From positions 49,255 through 113,254 of the forward strand of contig NZ_BSCT01000029.1 in assembly GCF_030159255.1 (NCBI RefSeq): a DNA stretch of 64,000 nt, read 5' to 3'. This document shows, piece by piece, positions 33,597-42,769 of the stretch. Source of the DNA: Bradyrhizobium sp. SSBR45G (lineage in GTDB: Bacteria > Pseudomonadota > Alphaproteobacteria > Rhizobiales > Xanthobacteraceae). The first letter of the stretch is position 1. Each line of letters starts with the position of its first letter. The translations under genes and the position numbers were made by a program. The notes beneath the pieces are model-generated. The model was not told the origin of the DNA, ran no database searches, and was given only the letters and a program-made list of their open reading frames with translations.

Positions 33597-36500
33597 TCAG
33601 AACTCCGCGCGCACCTTCAGCACCGCCGACTGTTCGAGATATTTGCTGCCGACCACGGCGTTGTAGCCGAGCGAGATCGATTGGCGCTCGCCGAAGGCCA
33701 CCAGCTTCAGCGCGGCGCCGAGCTCGGCCAGGTTGCGCTCGGGCGACGGCCCAGCCGCGACGAAGGTGGCGCCGCCGCCGGCGAAGGCCGCCGTCACGTT
33801 CTGCGCCGTGTTGCCGAACTCGTGCCGCCATGCCGCCAGCGTTTCCAGGCCAAAACCGTAGGTCGAGGTGACCAGCAGCGGGAGGGTCGAGCGGAAGCCG
33901 AGGTTGGAGCGGACCGAGTTGGTGGTCTGTCTGGCGACCGTGAGCGCGGCGCCTGCCGCACTGGCCTCGGTGTAGGCCTGCTGATCGAGCCGGCCATAGG
34001 TGACGCCGGCAAACGGCGTTAGCACCGCCTGATCGACCTTCACCGGCATGCCGAACTCGCCGCGCAGCAGCGTCAGCCAGCCCTTGTGGCTGCCCGAGGC
34101 AGTGTCGGTGAAGCCGGCGAAGTTGATGCGGCGCGTGGTGGTGTAGTCGACGAGCGCGACGCCGGCGGAGCCGTTGACGTACCAGGACGGCTGCACATAG
34201 GCGCCATACACCGTGCCCTGATAGTGCTGCATCCCGACCGCATCGCCGGCGGCGGTCCGGTCGTCGATGCTGCTGGTGGCATAGCCGAACGCGGCGCCGA
34301 CGCGGAACGCGCCGTCGATGCGCTGATCGATGCCCGCCACCAGGCCGCCGGTGTTGCCCGAATAGCCGGCGACGCCAGCCACGTCGCGCTGCGAGGCATT
34401 GGTGCCGATCAGGCTGCCCCAGACGGTGCGCTCAGGCTCCGGCGCGATCGCCGGCGCCTTCAGCGCCGGGCGCGCCTTGGTGGCACCATAGGCCATCAGC
34501 ATCGAAGCCAGCGGATCGGTCTCGGCCGCGAAGGCCGAGGCGACGCGGGCGTTGGCGGACGGCCCGGCCGCCGTCGTCAGGCGATTGTCGATCTGATCCT
34601 GGAACAGCGCGGCGGTGCTGAGCGGGACCTGAACCTGGGCACCGTTCATCAGCGGCCGCAGCTGGTCGCCGGCGTTGCGCACCTCCCTGTCGGTGCCGAG
34701 GCTCTGCACGGCGCCGCCCAGGGCCTGCACCTGCATGTTGCCACCGGTGTATCCGAACAGGCCGTTGAGCGCCGCGAGCGTGCTCGGCGAGATGCCGGCA
34801 ATGGTCGCAGGCGACCGCACCGAGGCGTTCAGCAGCAGGCTGCCGGTGGCCGTATCCGCCGTGAACCCGACCAGCGCGCTGGTGAAATCGACGTCGAGCT
34901 GCGTCGCCGACACCGAGGTTGCGACACGGTAGACGTCGCCATTGCGGACGATGCCCTGCAGCGTCGGCGCGATCGTGCCGGCGCCGGCGAAGGTCACGGT
35001 GCCCATGATGTTGCCGATGTTGGCCGACGGTGCCGCGGCGCTGCCGCCGGCCCCGAAGATCGTGGTCCGCAGCACCGCGCCGTCGACCAGTTGCACGCCA
35101 CCAGCCCCGACGGAGACCTGCGACTTCATCAGGTCGAGCGTGCCGAAATTGACGACGCTGGCGAGGCTGGCCACGCCGTCGAGCGTCAGCGAGTTGGCGC
35201 CGAGACCATTCTGCGCGACGACGTTGCCGCTGAAGCCGGTGCCCTTGAGCAGGATGGTGTTGGTGGCGCCGTCCTGGTCGTTGATCACGATGTCGCCGCC
35301 GAGCCTGCCAGTGTTGACCAGGTTGAAGCTGCGCGCGCCGAAGAAGATCGCCGCCTGGTTGGTGCTCGCAGCGCAGAGCGGATCGGCGGTGTTGGCACCA
35401 GCCGTCGGACAGGCATTGCCGTTGGCATCGGTGCCGGTGCCGGAACTGCTATAGGTGCCGGCAATCGTGCCCGGCGTCGCCTTGGCGAAAGAGCCTCGCG
35501 AGGCGCTCTGGTCGACCGAGATCGATCCCGCGATGGTGCCGCTGTTGCTGACATCGTGCTCGCCGGAGCCGAGATAGATGTTGCCCTGGATCAGGCCGGC
35601 ATTGCTGATGACGCTGTCGCGCGGACCCGAATTCGAGCCGCTCCCGGTCAGCGGAAAGGTCGAACCCGCCGCAAGGCCCGCGGCGGTGGTCAGCGGATTG
35701 GTGTCCAGCGCCAGGATGTCGCCCTTGATGACGCCGCTCGTATTGTTGGTCAGCGTCAGCGCCTTGGTTTCCGTCACCGTCACGTTGCCGCTGGAATCGA
35801 ATTTGTAGAGCGGTGTGTCGGGATTGCTGCCGGGGATCGTATCGAACTCGGCGCCGGCAAAGGCTGCGATGGCCCAGTGGCCGTCATAGAACCGGCTCGC
35901 CGACGTCCAGCTGGTGTTGGCGATGGTGCCGGAATTGGCGATCGTGGTGTCGGCCCGGCCATAATAGGCCGCGGCGTAGTTGCCGGTCGCCGAGATCGTG
36001 CCGCCGGCCCGGTTGTTGACCACGAAGCTGTTGGTGTTGTCGTCGGAATAGAGCGCCGAGATGATGGCGAGATTGGTGCCGTTGTAGCGACCGGATGCGG
36101 TCGCACCGCTCGACACGCTCAGCTTGGCCGGATCGAACGTGCCGAAGAAATTCTGTGTGACAGCCAGTGTGCCGGTATTGTTGACCGTGAACTTGTTGAC
36201 TTGGCTGTCGGCGACGATGACGTGCAGCCGGCCGGCGCTGAGCTGGCTGGTGGTGAGGCTGAGCCAGCCGGCATTGTTAATGGTGACGTTGTTGACGGCC
36301 GGATCCTCGTCATTGGAGAAGTTGGCCGCGATCATGCCGCGGTCGGCAAGGCCGGTCTGGGTGTTGGTGGTGAGGTTGCGGACAGCCGTCGAATCCAGCG
36401 TGATCGTAGCCGTCGGCGGATTGGGATTGTAGCCGGTCGACGGGAAGGCCGGATTTGCAGGCGTGTAGGAATTGCCGCCGTTCGAAGGCGTCGCGGTTGC

Positions 36501-36689
36501 GGCCGCGGCATCATAGGCCGTGATCGCCGTGGTGATGGTCCCGCTGCAGGTCACGCTCACACCCGGCGTCGTACATTCGGCCTTCGACTCGCCGACGACC
36601 ATCCACGTCGACAACAGCACGAAACTTGCTGCAGCGGCCTCGCTGCGCTTTCTGTTCTTTGATTTCACCTGACGCCCCAAATTACGCAT
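33597..36689 (-). CDS. Autotransporter with beta-helix passenger
   Basis: The roughly 1030-residue protein is a type V secretion autotransporter. After a basic N-terminus and signal (AAAASFVLLSTWMVVGESKA) comes a Thr/Asn/Gly-rich passenger with many NTGTL, NSGTIA and NNTSGV turns typical of a beta-helix. The C-terminal 280 residues (from about TVWGSLIGTNASQRDVAGVA) form the 12-strand translocator barrel, ending AVLKVRAEF with the terminal Phe used for outer-membrane insertion. The ATG at 36689 is the likeliest start; a weak TTG lies further up. Likely an adhesin. Confidence 0.9.
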   Translation of the reverse strand: MRNLGRQVKSKNRKRSEAAAASFVLLSTWMVVGESKAECTTPGVSVTCSGTITTAITAYDAAAATATPSNGGNSYTPANPAFPSTGYNPNPPTATITLDSTAVRNLTTNTQTGLADRGMIAANFSNDEDPAVNNVTINNAGWLSLTTSQLSAGRLHVIVADSQVNKFTVNNTGTLAVTQNFFGTFDPAKLSVSSGATASGRYNGTNLAIISALYSDDNTNSFVVNNRAGGTISATGNYAAAYYGRADTTIANSGTIANTSWTSASRFYDGHWAIAAFAGAEFDTIPGSNPDTPLYKFDSSGNVTVTETKALTLTNNTSGVIKGDILALDTNPLTTAAGLAAGSTFPLTGSGSNSGPRDSVISNAGLIQGNIYLGSGEHDVSNSGTIAGSISVDQSASRGSFAKATPGTIAGTYSSSGTGTDANGNACPTAGANTADPLCAASTNQAAIFFGARSFNLVNTGRLGGDIVINDQDGATNTILLKGTGFSGNVVAQNGLGANSLTLDGVASLASVVNFGTLDLMKSQVSVGAGGVQLVDGAVLRTTIFGAGGSAAAPSANIGNIMGTVTFAGAGTIAPTLQGIVRNGDVYRVATSVSATQLDVDFTSALVGFTADTATGSLLLNASVRSPATIAGISPSTLAALNGLFGYTGGNMQVQALGGAVQSLGTDREVRNAGDQLRPLMNGAQVQVPLSTAALFQDQIDNRLTTAAGPSANARVASAFAAETDPLASMLMAYGATKARPALKAPAIAPEPERTVWGSLIGTNASQRDVAGVAGYSGNTGGLVAGIDQRIDGAFRVGAAFGYATSSIDDRTAAGDAVGMQHYQGTVYGAYVQPSWYVNGSAGVALVDYTTTRRINFAGFTDTASGSHKGWLTLLRGEFGMPVKVDQAVLTPFAGVTYGRLDQQAYTEASAAGAALTVARQTTNSVRSNLGFRSTLPLLVTSTYGFGLETLAAWRHEFGNTAQNVTAAFAGGGATFVAAGPSPERNLAELGAALKLVAFGERQSISLGYNAVVGSKYLEQSAVLKVRAEF

Positions 36690-37071
36690 GACATGCGCAT
36701 TCTTGTTGGTGAGAAATTGTATCGAAATATTGACTGGCGCCAGCAAGGCGAAAGTTTCTCAAGGCATCAGGGACAAATTCCTAACAACAATAGAATTAGT
36801 CCTCGCATCATCTGACTAATTATTACAATTCGTCCAATGGACACTTTCGCGCTCGCCTCAGCTGCAGACCGACCGAAACGCGGACGCTCCCGGCGCAGCA
36901 AAGGTACGGCGGAGCTGACACCCAGGACCTGCGAGCACGACATCATCGGGATCGGGACGACGGCACGCGACAAACGAAAAGGCCGGGATTTCTCCCGGCC
37001 TTCTTGCCACGGTGGGGGGGCTGCCGTGGCGCGGCGCTTGCGCGCCTTTGATCGCGATCCGCCGCCGGCGC
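36690..37071. other. Intergenic region upstream of the autotransporter
   Basis: The 382-base gap includes an AT-rich stretch at about 36770-36835, unusual in this GC-rich DNA and probably the autotransporter promoter region, and the terminator of the TonB-dependent receptor. No gene is visible. Confidence 0.6.
36979..37002 (-). terminator. Terminator of the TonB-dependent receptor gene
   Basis: AAGGCCGGGA at 36979-36988 pairs with TCCCGGCCTT at 36993-37002 over a four-base loop; on the minus strand TTTTCG follows. It lies 70 bases past the receptor stop. The core is the same as in the terminators at 33544 and 45622. Confidence 0.85.
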
Positions 37072-39456
37072 CTAGAACTTCGCCCGGATGCCGGCATAGG
37101 CGGCGAGCGGCATGCCCGGCACCATGCTGCGCGGATCATTCAAGGCAAATGCCGTTCCGCCGCCGGCGGTGTTGAAGCCCGCCGGATCGAACACGGTGCC
37201 AGCCGAGTAGTAGCGCTGGTTGAACAGGTTCTGGATCAGCCCGAACACCTCGACATTCTTGGTCACCTGATAGGAGGTGTTCACGTTGACGACCCAGTAC
37301 GCCGGGACCTTCGGATAGACGTTGGTCTCGTCGTGCAGCAGATATTGGCTGCCGACATAGTTGACGCTGGCGCCGACCTTCCAGGCGTCGGTCACGGCAT
37401 ATTCGGCGCCGAGCTTCAGGCGATGCGCCGGGATGCCGGGAATGTGGTTGCCGGATACGACGCCGACGGGCACGCCGAGGAACGGATCGTTGACGTCGAA
37501 GGCACTGCGGAACGTCGCGTCGATGAAGGTGTAGTTGGCGTAGGCGGTCCAGCGGTTCCAGGTCAGGTCGAGCTTGGCCTCGACGCCCTGACGCAGCGTG
37601 GTGCCGGCGTTCTTGAAGTAGCCGCGAACGGGGTTCGCCGGATCGACGATCTGGAGAATGTCGTCGGAGTTCTCGGTGCGGAACAGGCTGATGCCCCAGC
37701 GCAGCTTCCAGCCCTCATCCACGGCCACCGCCTTGACCGGTGCCTTGCGATAAGGCGGAGGGGCCGCGGCATACGCCGAGCCGCCGCCGGAGATCTCGCC
37801 GCGCAGGCCGCCTTCGACGGTGCGCGACACCACCTGCTTGAGCGGCGGATCGGCGATCAGGAAGTTGTCGATCAGGCATGGATTGTTCGGGTCCGAGCAG
37901 CCGAGCTCGAGCGGGGTCGGCGCGCGGTTGGCCTCGGAGTAGCCGGCATAGGCGGTCATGTTCGGCGTGATCTTGTAGGTCAGGCCGACCACCGGATTGA
38001 AGCGCTGGAAGTTGTTGTCGCTGTTCAGCAGCGGCGCCACACCAGACTGGTCGCGCAGGTTGATCTGCGCCCAATTGAAGCGGCCGCCGGCCGTGAAAGC
38101 CAGCTGCGAGGTGATGTCGAAAGTGTTGGTCGCGTAGACGCCGAGATAAGTGTTCTTGGCGTTCAGGTTGACCGGAGCGAGGCCAGCGTTAGGCTGATCG
38201 ATGTAGACGCCGAGGCCGGTGACGAACAGGTTGTTGTCGATGGTGCCGAGTTCAGATGTCGCCGCAAAGTTGGTGTTGCCGTGATCGACGCTGGCGCCGA
38301 CGACAAAATGATTGTCATGGCCGAACAGCTGGGTGGTCGAAGTCGCCTGCAGCGAACCGCCATAGCTGTCGGTCTTGACGGTATTGCGGTCGATCTGGCC
38401 GAGCGCCGTGTCGGCGGCGAGCGTGTTGAAGGTCGGAATGTTCTGGTTCAGCGGAGTCTGGCCGTCACCGATGCAGAACTGGTTGTCGAGGCCTATGCCT
38501 GTATCGCAGGCTTGCGCATCCGTGCCGTTGCCGTCGATGCGCGACGACTTGTAGTTGCGGTAATAACCGTTGGCCTGGATCGACAGCGTATCGGTCGGCG
38601 CCCATTTGAGGCTCGCCTGCACCATCTGCATCTGCAGGCGCAGCGACTGCGGCCAGGTGTAGACGCTCGACCAGCGCTGGTTCAGCATCTCGATCGGCGT
38701 CGCCGCCACCGAGCCGAGCTTGTTGTCGGCGCCCGTGAAGGACAGGTGGAACTCGGTGGTGTCGCCGCGCGCGCCGAAATCGGCATACATGCGGCGGACC
38801 TGCGAGGCCGACGAGTAGTCGCGCCAGCCGCGGTCATAGGCGCCTTCCGCCGCGATATAGGCCGAATAGGTGCCGTTGTTCCAGCCGTACTGCGCGCCGG
38901 ACTGGATGCGGCCGAACGAGCCGCCGAACAGCTGGGTTTCGCCGCCCTGATAGGTGAAGCCGTTCTTCATCTCGATCGAGAGCGCGCCGCCGGTGGCGTT
39001 GAGGCCGAACAGCGGGTTGTTCGGCTGTAAGGTCAAGCGCGCGATCGCCATCTCCGGGATCAGGTCCCAGTTGACGACGTCGCCGAAGGCTTCGTTGATG
39101 CGGGTGCCGTTCTGGTAGACGGCGATGCCCTGCGGCGTGCCGAGCACGGGCGAAGCGGTCTGGCCGCGATAATTGAGGTCCCGCTGGAACGCGTTGCCGG
39201 TCTGGTCGCTGAGGGAGACGCCCGGCACCGACTGCAGGATGCCATCGAGCAGCGACGGCGCACGGCTGTGATCGAGCTCCTTGGCGCCGATCGTCTCGAC
39301 GTTGGAGGGAATCTTGTCCCTCGCGATCTCGCTGCCCTGCACCGGCGAGACGCCGACGATTTCGAAAGTCGGCAAGGCGTCCTGGGCAAATGCAGCCCCA
39401 GGCAGCAGCGCACATGTCGCAAGTAGAGCACTCTTCAGTGCCGAGAGTCTGGTCAA
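37072..39456 (-). CDS. TonB-dependent outer-membrane receptor, candidate lanthanide receptor (LutH-like)
   Basis: The 794-residue receptor has a signal peptide (ending AAFA-QDA), a plug domain (residues 45-160, with IPSNVETIGAKELDHSRAPS, LLDGILQSVPGVSLSDQTGN and GGALSIEMKNGF) and a 22-strand barrel ending AAYAGIRAKF. The start is a TTG at 39456 after a strong TGGGGGA site; no Met precedes the signal peptide. It sits close to the lanmodulin gene and a TonB-ExbBD set. In Methylobacterium extorquens the lanthanide receptor LutH is next to lanM, so lanthanide-chelate uptake is the best guess. Sequence alone does not exclude another metal chelate. Confidence 0.85.
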   Translation of the reverse strand: MTRLSALKSALLATCALLPGAAFAQDALPTFEIVGVSPVQGSEIARDKIPSNVETIGAKELDHSRAPSLLDGILQSVPGVSLSDQTGNAFQRDLNYRGQTASPVLGTPQGIAVYQNGTRINEAFGDVVNWDLIPEMAIARLTLQPNNPLFGLNATGGALSIEMKNGFTYQGGETQLFGGSFGRIQSGAQYGWNNGTYSAYIAAEGAYDRGWRDYSSASQVRRMYADFGARGDTTEFHLSFTGADNKLGSVAATPIEMLNQRWSSVYTWPQSLRLQMQMVQASLKWAPTDTLSIQANGYYRNYKSSRIDGNGTDAQACDTGIGLDNQFCIGDGQTPLNQNIPTFNTLAADTALGQIDRNTVKTDSYGGSLQATSTTQLFGHDNHFVVGASVDHGNTNFAATSELGTIDNNLFVTGLGVYIDQPNAGLAPVNLNAKNTYLGVYATNTFDITSQLAFTAGGRFNWAQINLRDQSGVAPLLNSDNNFQRFNPVVGLTYKITPNMTAYAGYSEANRAPTPLELGCSDPNNPCLIDNFLIADPPLKQVVSRTVEGGLRGEISGGGSAYAAAPPPYRKAPVKAVAVDEGWKLRWGISLFRTENSDDILQIVDPANPVRGYFKNAGTTLRQGVEAKLDLTWNRWTAYANYTFIDATFRSAFDVNDPFLGVPVGVVSGNHIPGIPAHRLKLGAEYAVTDAWKVGASVNYVGSQYLLHDETNVYPKVPAYWVVNVNTSYQVTKNVEVFGLIQNLFNQRYYSAGTVFDPAGFNTAGGGTAFALNDPRSMVPGMPLAAYAGIRAKF

Positions 39457-39766
39457 GACGTCCCCCAGTTTCTTGTCGACCGGTCCGGAGCCAGCTCACG
39501 CCCCTGAGCCCCACCCGCTCCAGATCCGGTCCATTCCCACAGAATACGAACGGTAACATTCGTAAAGCAGCGGCCAATACTGTCGCAATGGGGATTATTC
39601 TTCCCGCTTTAGGGACATTTTTCCCGAATCCGGAAACATGCGACGATGTTGCCAAATTCTCCCCCCGGCTCCGCCGCACTGGCGCACCCGGTTCTGGTTT
39701 GCAACAGAACTCGAATGATAGAGGAACGTCGGCGCGACCGGCGCCAAGGGGCGAGACCTGCATCGG
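39457..39766. other. Divergent control region between receptor and response regulator
   Basis: The 310-base gap has no gene. Short AT-rich stretches occur near 39540-39660 (GAATACGAACGGTAACATTCG is a partial palindrome at 39542-39562, with CGAA/TTCG arms). It must hold the promoters of both genes. Confidence 0.5.
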
Positions 39767-40402
39767 ATGTATCGTGTTCTGCTCGTCGATGACCACCCGG
39801 TCGTGATCACGGCCTGCCGCTGGCTGTTGAACGAAGCCGGCATCCGCTCGCTGTCCGAGGCACACGACGCCGAGAGCGCCTACGAGGCCTACGTCCGCGA
39901 CAAGCCGGATGCTGCCGTCGTCGATCTGCGCCTGAAGGGCGATGAGGTGGACGGGATCGGTCTGATCGAGCGGATGCGGTCTCACGACCCGAATGCCAGG
40001 ATTCTCGTCTTCAGCATGCTCGCCGATCCGCGCATCGTCCGCTCCGCCATCGATGCCGGGGCCAGCGGCTATCTGCTCAAGGACGCCCCGCCGCAGGAGC
40101 TGCCGAAAGCGCTGGAGCAGGTGCGCGCCGGCGGAACCTATCTGGATCCACAGCTCGCAACGCGAATCGCCATGCTCCGCGCCGATGCCGATGGAAAGTC
40201 CGAGACGTCGCTGACGCCGCGCGAGCGCCAGGCACTCGCGCTGCTCGCACAGGCCAAATCCTATCAGGCGATCGCCGACCATCTCGGGATCAGCTACAAG
40301 ACCGTGATCAACCTGACCTACCGGCTGCGGCAGAAGCTCGGGGCGCGCAGCCTGCCCGACCTCGTCCGGCTGGCGGTGGAAATGTCCCGCCCGGGCTTCT
40401 GA
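39767..40402 (+). CDS. NarL/FixJ-family response regulator
   Basis: The 211-residue two-component regulator has an N-terminal receiver (residues 1-120: VLLVDDHPVV with acidic Asp9-Asp10, phospho-acceptor in AAVVDLRLKG at Asp53, and GASGYLLKD with Lys106) and a C-terminal LuxR-type helix-turn-helix (about 145-205: LTPRERQALALLAQAKSYQA, then IADHLGISYKTVINLTYRLR). No histidine kinase is next to it. It is divergent from the TonB-dependent receptor and convergent with the lanmodulin gene, so it is a candidate regulator of this locus. Confidence 0.92.
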   Translation: MYRVLLVDDHPVVITACRWLLNEAGIRSLSEAHDAESAYEAYVRDKPDAAVVDLRLKGDEVDGIGLIERMRSHDPNARILVFSMLADPRIVRSAIDAGASGYLLKDAPPQELPKALEQVRAGGTYLDPQLATRIAMLRADADGKSETSLTPRERQALALLAQAKSYQAIADHLGISYKTVINLTYRLRQKLGARSLPDLVRLAVEMSRPGF

Positions 40403-40484
40403 CATCTGCCCTGACCCGGCGGGCCGCGAGCGTCCTCAGTCAGCGATGCCAGGCTGAAAAAGGTTGGAAGGCTCAGAAAAGATG

Positions 40485-40514
40485 AGGCCCGCGACGGTCT
40501 CCCGCTGCGGGCCT
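40485..40514 (-). terminator. Hairpin between lanM and the response regulator
   Basis: AGGCCCGC at 40485-40492 pairs with GCGGGCCT at 40507-40514. On the minus strand it is followed by CATCTTTTC. It lies 35 bases after the lanmodulin stop and could serve both convergent genes. Confidence 0.65.
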
Positions 40515-40548
40515 GCGTTCTCTGTTGCGGCGGTCCGAGGACCGCGCG

Positions 40549-40944
40549 TCACTTCACCAGCTTGGCCACCGACTTAAGCTCCTTGGAATCGAGCGTGCCG
40601 TCATTGTCGGGATCGGCCGCCTTGAAGCGGCCGGCCACGAGCGCGAGATACTCGTCCTTGGTGAGGGTGCCGTCGTTGTCGGGATCAGCCGCCTTGAGGT
40701 CCTTGGCCGAAACCCGGCCGCGCAGCTCCTTGGCATCGAGCGTGCCGTCATGGTCGCGATCCAGACGATCGAACAGGGCGCCAGCCGCAGCACGAACCTC
40801 GTTCAGGTCAGCGGTGCCGTCCTTGTCAGGATCGATCGAGGTCAGCAGCTTCGAAGGCGCCGGCGCACTCACAGCCATCGCCGGGGAGCCGACGATCGCA
40901 GCCATGCCGACGGCGGCTGCCGTCATCATCAGTTTCCAATTCAT
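40549..40944 (-). CDS. lanM: Lanmodulin, periplasmic lanthanide-binding EF-hand protein
   Basis: The 131-residue protein has a signal peptide (cut near residue 24, AMA-VSAP) and four 12-residue EF-hand loops: DPDKDGTADLNE (38-49), DRDHDGTLDAKE (62-73), DPDNDGTLTKDE (87-98) and DPDNDGTLDSKE (111-122). Three have Pro at position 2, and loops are only 12-13 residues apart. Both traits set lanmodulin apart from calmodulin-type proteins and match M. extorquens LanM as I recall it (its first loop differs at two positions). LanM binds lanthanide ions with picomolar affinity in the periplasm. Position 9 is Asp except Thr95 in loop 3. An AAAGGA site precedes the ATG. Confidence 0.9.
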   Translation of the reverse strand: MNWKLMMTAAAVGMAAIVGSPAMAVSAPAPSKLLTSIDPDKDGTADLNEVRAAAGALFDRLDRDHDGTLDAKELRGRVSAKDLKAADPDNDGTLTKDEYLALVAGRFKAADPDNDGTLDSKELKSVAKLVK

Positions 40945-41814
40945 CGAATTGATCCTTTGTCTCGGCCGCCCGACCCGAGCGGCGATGAATAGTCCGGGAA
41001 CAACGTATGCGGGCGTCGCTAGTTTCATGGACGACGCGCCATGCATCGCGTTGACCTAAGTGAGGCCCGGCAATTTCGCAAGTGCAAGAACGGCGCGTTC
41101 GGGAACATTGCACATCGACCCGCCGGGATCAGAACCTGGGTCCATGCAGGAAATATCTCCCCGGACGGTCGCGACGCGCCATGGCCGGCACATCGCCGCT
41201 CGCGTCAGCACGTGCTGCTGCGAGCGGCCGGCCGTGCGTCGACCGCAAGCGAGCGACCTTGCGCGTCCGGCACCGCATCGCTGTCGCTGCAGGAGATCGG
41301 ACACAGCTCCGCTCCGCGGTGTGTCCCCGCCGCAGCCAGACTTCAACTTCTCCCCTTCGAATTGCGTCGCGCGCGAACGCGCGTCCATCAGTGAGAAGGA
41401 AAATGGCAAGCAGGCAAGTCACGATCAGGCCCTGCCCGATCGGGCCTGCGGAAGCACGACGATGACAATCGATGGATCGGGGCACGGGCACGTCCAACTT
41501 CTGGCTGATCCGGCTGTCAGCCGCAGATATTGCTGCGATTGTCTTCCATCGTCTTGTGACGGCAATGTGTTTGCACCGCGCCACAATCATAACGAGTTGA
41601 GATTCGTTCGCGATTCGGCTGCCACATTGTCCCGGTCAAAAGATCCCGTTCGACTTGCCAAAACATCCCTATTCCCAACCGAAGTCACCGACACCGACGC
41701 AATTGAGGCAAAAGGCAACTGATCGTTTCCCGATCGCGTCACCTTTCAGCCGACAGCGCCGCATGTTTTCGCCGCCGCGACTCGTTAGCCATTCGACTGA
41801 GGGAGCGCGGGGAC
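40945..41814. other. Long gene-poor region upstream of lanM (870 bases)
   Basis: No convincing gene is seen. The region has a palindrome (CAGGCCC at 41426-41432 with GGGCCTG at 41442-41448, centred on GCCCGATCGGGC). On the minus strand around 41330-41440 a short hydrophobic stretch followed by RAFARDAIR looks like a signal peptide, but what follows is Arg-rich and interrupted in neighbouring frames, so it may be a decayed gene. The stretch at 41580-41800 is lower in GC and probably holds the promoter of the barrel gene. Confidence 0.5.
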
Positions 41815-42711
41815 ATGCAGTCGTTCGGCATCGCAAGACGACACCAAAAACGATCGCAATGGTGCATGGCCGCAGGTGCCTTGCTGCTCGCGCCGCTCGG
41901 TGCGGCGGCCGAGGAAATCCAGGGTAACGATCCCGCCTCGCCCGGTCATTTCCAGGTCGAGCAGCGCTTCGGCTATGTCACCACCTTCAATCCGCAGCAG
42001 CAGAACAATGGCCGCCGCGCCACGCAGCGCGCGGTCACCGGCGAGACCGAGATCGGCTACTCGCCGACCGAATGGTACGAAATCGCACTGACCTCGCCTT
42101 ACGCCTTTGCGCGCGCCAACGTCCCGATGGCGCTCGGCAACGTGATGGACAATGGCGTGCCCGGCTACTCATTCCAGTCAGGTGGCGTCACGATTCGCCA
42201 GACCTTCATCCAGGGCGACCGGCTCGAGCGCACGGTGTTCGTCGGCTTGGTCTCGCGCACCATCCTGGCGCCGCAGGGCGGGCTCACGCCTGACCTGTGG
42301 GTCGCCAACAAGGCCGGCGCCGGCCAGCCAGGCGCGCCGCGCTTCGTGCAGGAGGCGACGCCGCGGGTGGCGCAGATGTTCACGCCGATCATCGGCGTCA
42401 ACCTGCCCAATGACTATCAGCTCATCTTCAACGCCAACATGACGTTCGGCATCGACGGTGCCGGCTCGGCCTTCGAGCCCTCGGTGCGCTTCGTCAAGCG
42501 GCTCAACGACCGCTGGACCGTCGGCATCGAGCATTTCTCCAATCTCGGACCGTTCGGCTACATCCTGCCGTGGAATCAGCAGATGCAGACGCTCTATGCC
42601 GTCGCCGACACCCGCTTCAAGGGCTTCGAGTTCAGCTTCGGCGTCGGCTACGGCCTGACCAACGCCTCACGCGGCCTCGCGATCAAGACCAGCATCGGCA
42701 AGGATTTCTGA
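41815..42711 (+). CDS. Outer-membrane beta-barrel protein
   Basis: The 298-residue protein has a signal peptide (MAAGALLLAPLGAAAEE, cleaved near residue 33) and alternating aromatic beta strands throughout (FQVEQRFGYVTTFNP, YEIALTSPYAFA, YQLIFNANMTFGI, FEFSFGVGYGL), ending in IGKDF with the terminal Phe of outer-membrane barrels. It may belong to the group of putative MetA-like or transporter barrels; I cannot name the family. It is followed 58 bases on by a small secreted protein in the same direction and lies inside the lanthanide/TonB region. Confidence 0.8.
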   Translation: MQSFGIARRHQKRSQWCMAAGALLLAPLGAAAEEIQGNDPASPGHFQVEQRFGYVTTFNPQQQNNGRRATQRAVTGETEIGYSPTEWYEIALTSPYAFARANVPMALGNVMDNGVPGYSFQSGGVTIRQTFIQGDRLERTVFVGLVSRTILAPQGGLTPDLWVANKAGAGQPGAPRFVQEATPRVAQMFTPIIGVNLPNDYQLIFNANMTFGIDGAGSAFEPSVRFVKRLNDRWTVGIEHFSNLGPFGYILPWNQQMQTLYAVADTRFKGFEFSFGVGYGLTNASRGLAIKTSIGKDF

Positions 42712-42769
42712 CCGGCCCGGCTGCCGTCCCATCATCTCCACCCGCAATCACAAGAAAAGGACACTCGTC

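Noticed and set aside
34086..36662. 858-codon plus-strand open frame opposite the autotransporter
   Set aside because: It mirrors the repetitive passenger codons, with no signal, domain or start context of its own.
40549..40944. Reading the four-loop protein as an ordinary calcium-binding EF-hand protein
   Set aside because: Pro at loop position 2 and 12-13-residue spacing are lanmodulin traits; calmodulin-like proteins have longer spacing and no such Pro.
41129..41590. Minus-strand frame with a signal-peptide-like hydrophobic stretch near lanM
   Set aside because: The sequence after the hydrophobic part is Arg-rich with no family, and no good start site precedes it. Kept only as a possible gene remnant.
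41060..41722. 220-codon plus-strand open frame upstream of the barrel gene
   Set aside because: Cys/Arg/Ser-rich composition unlike real genes in the window, with no ribosome site.
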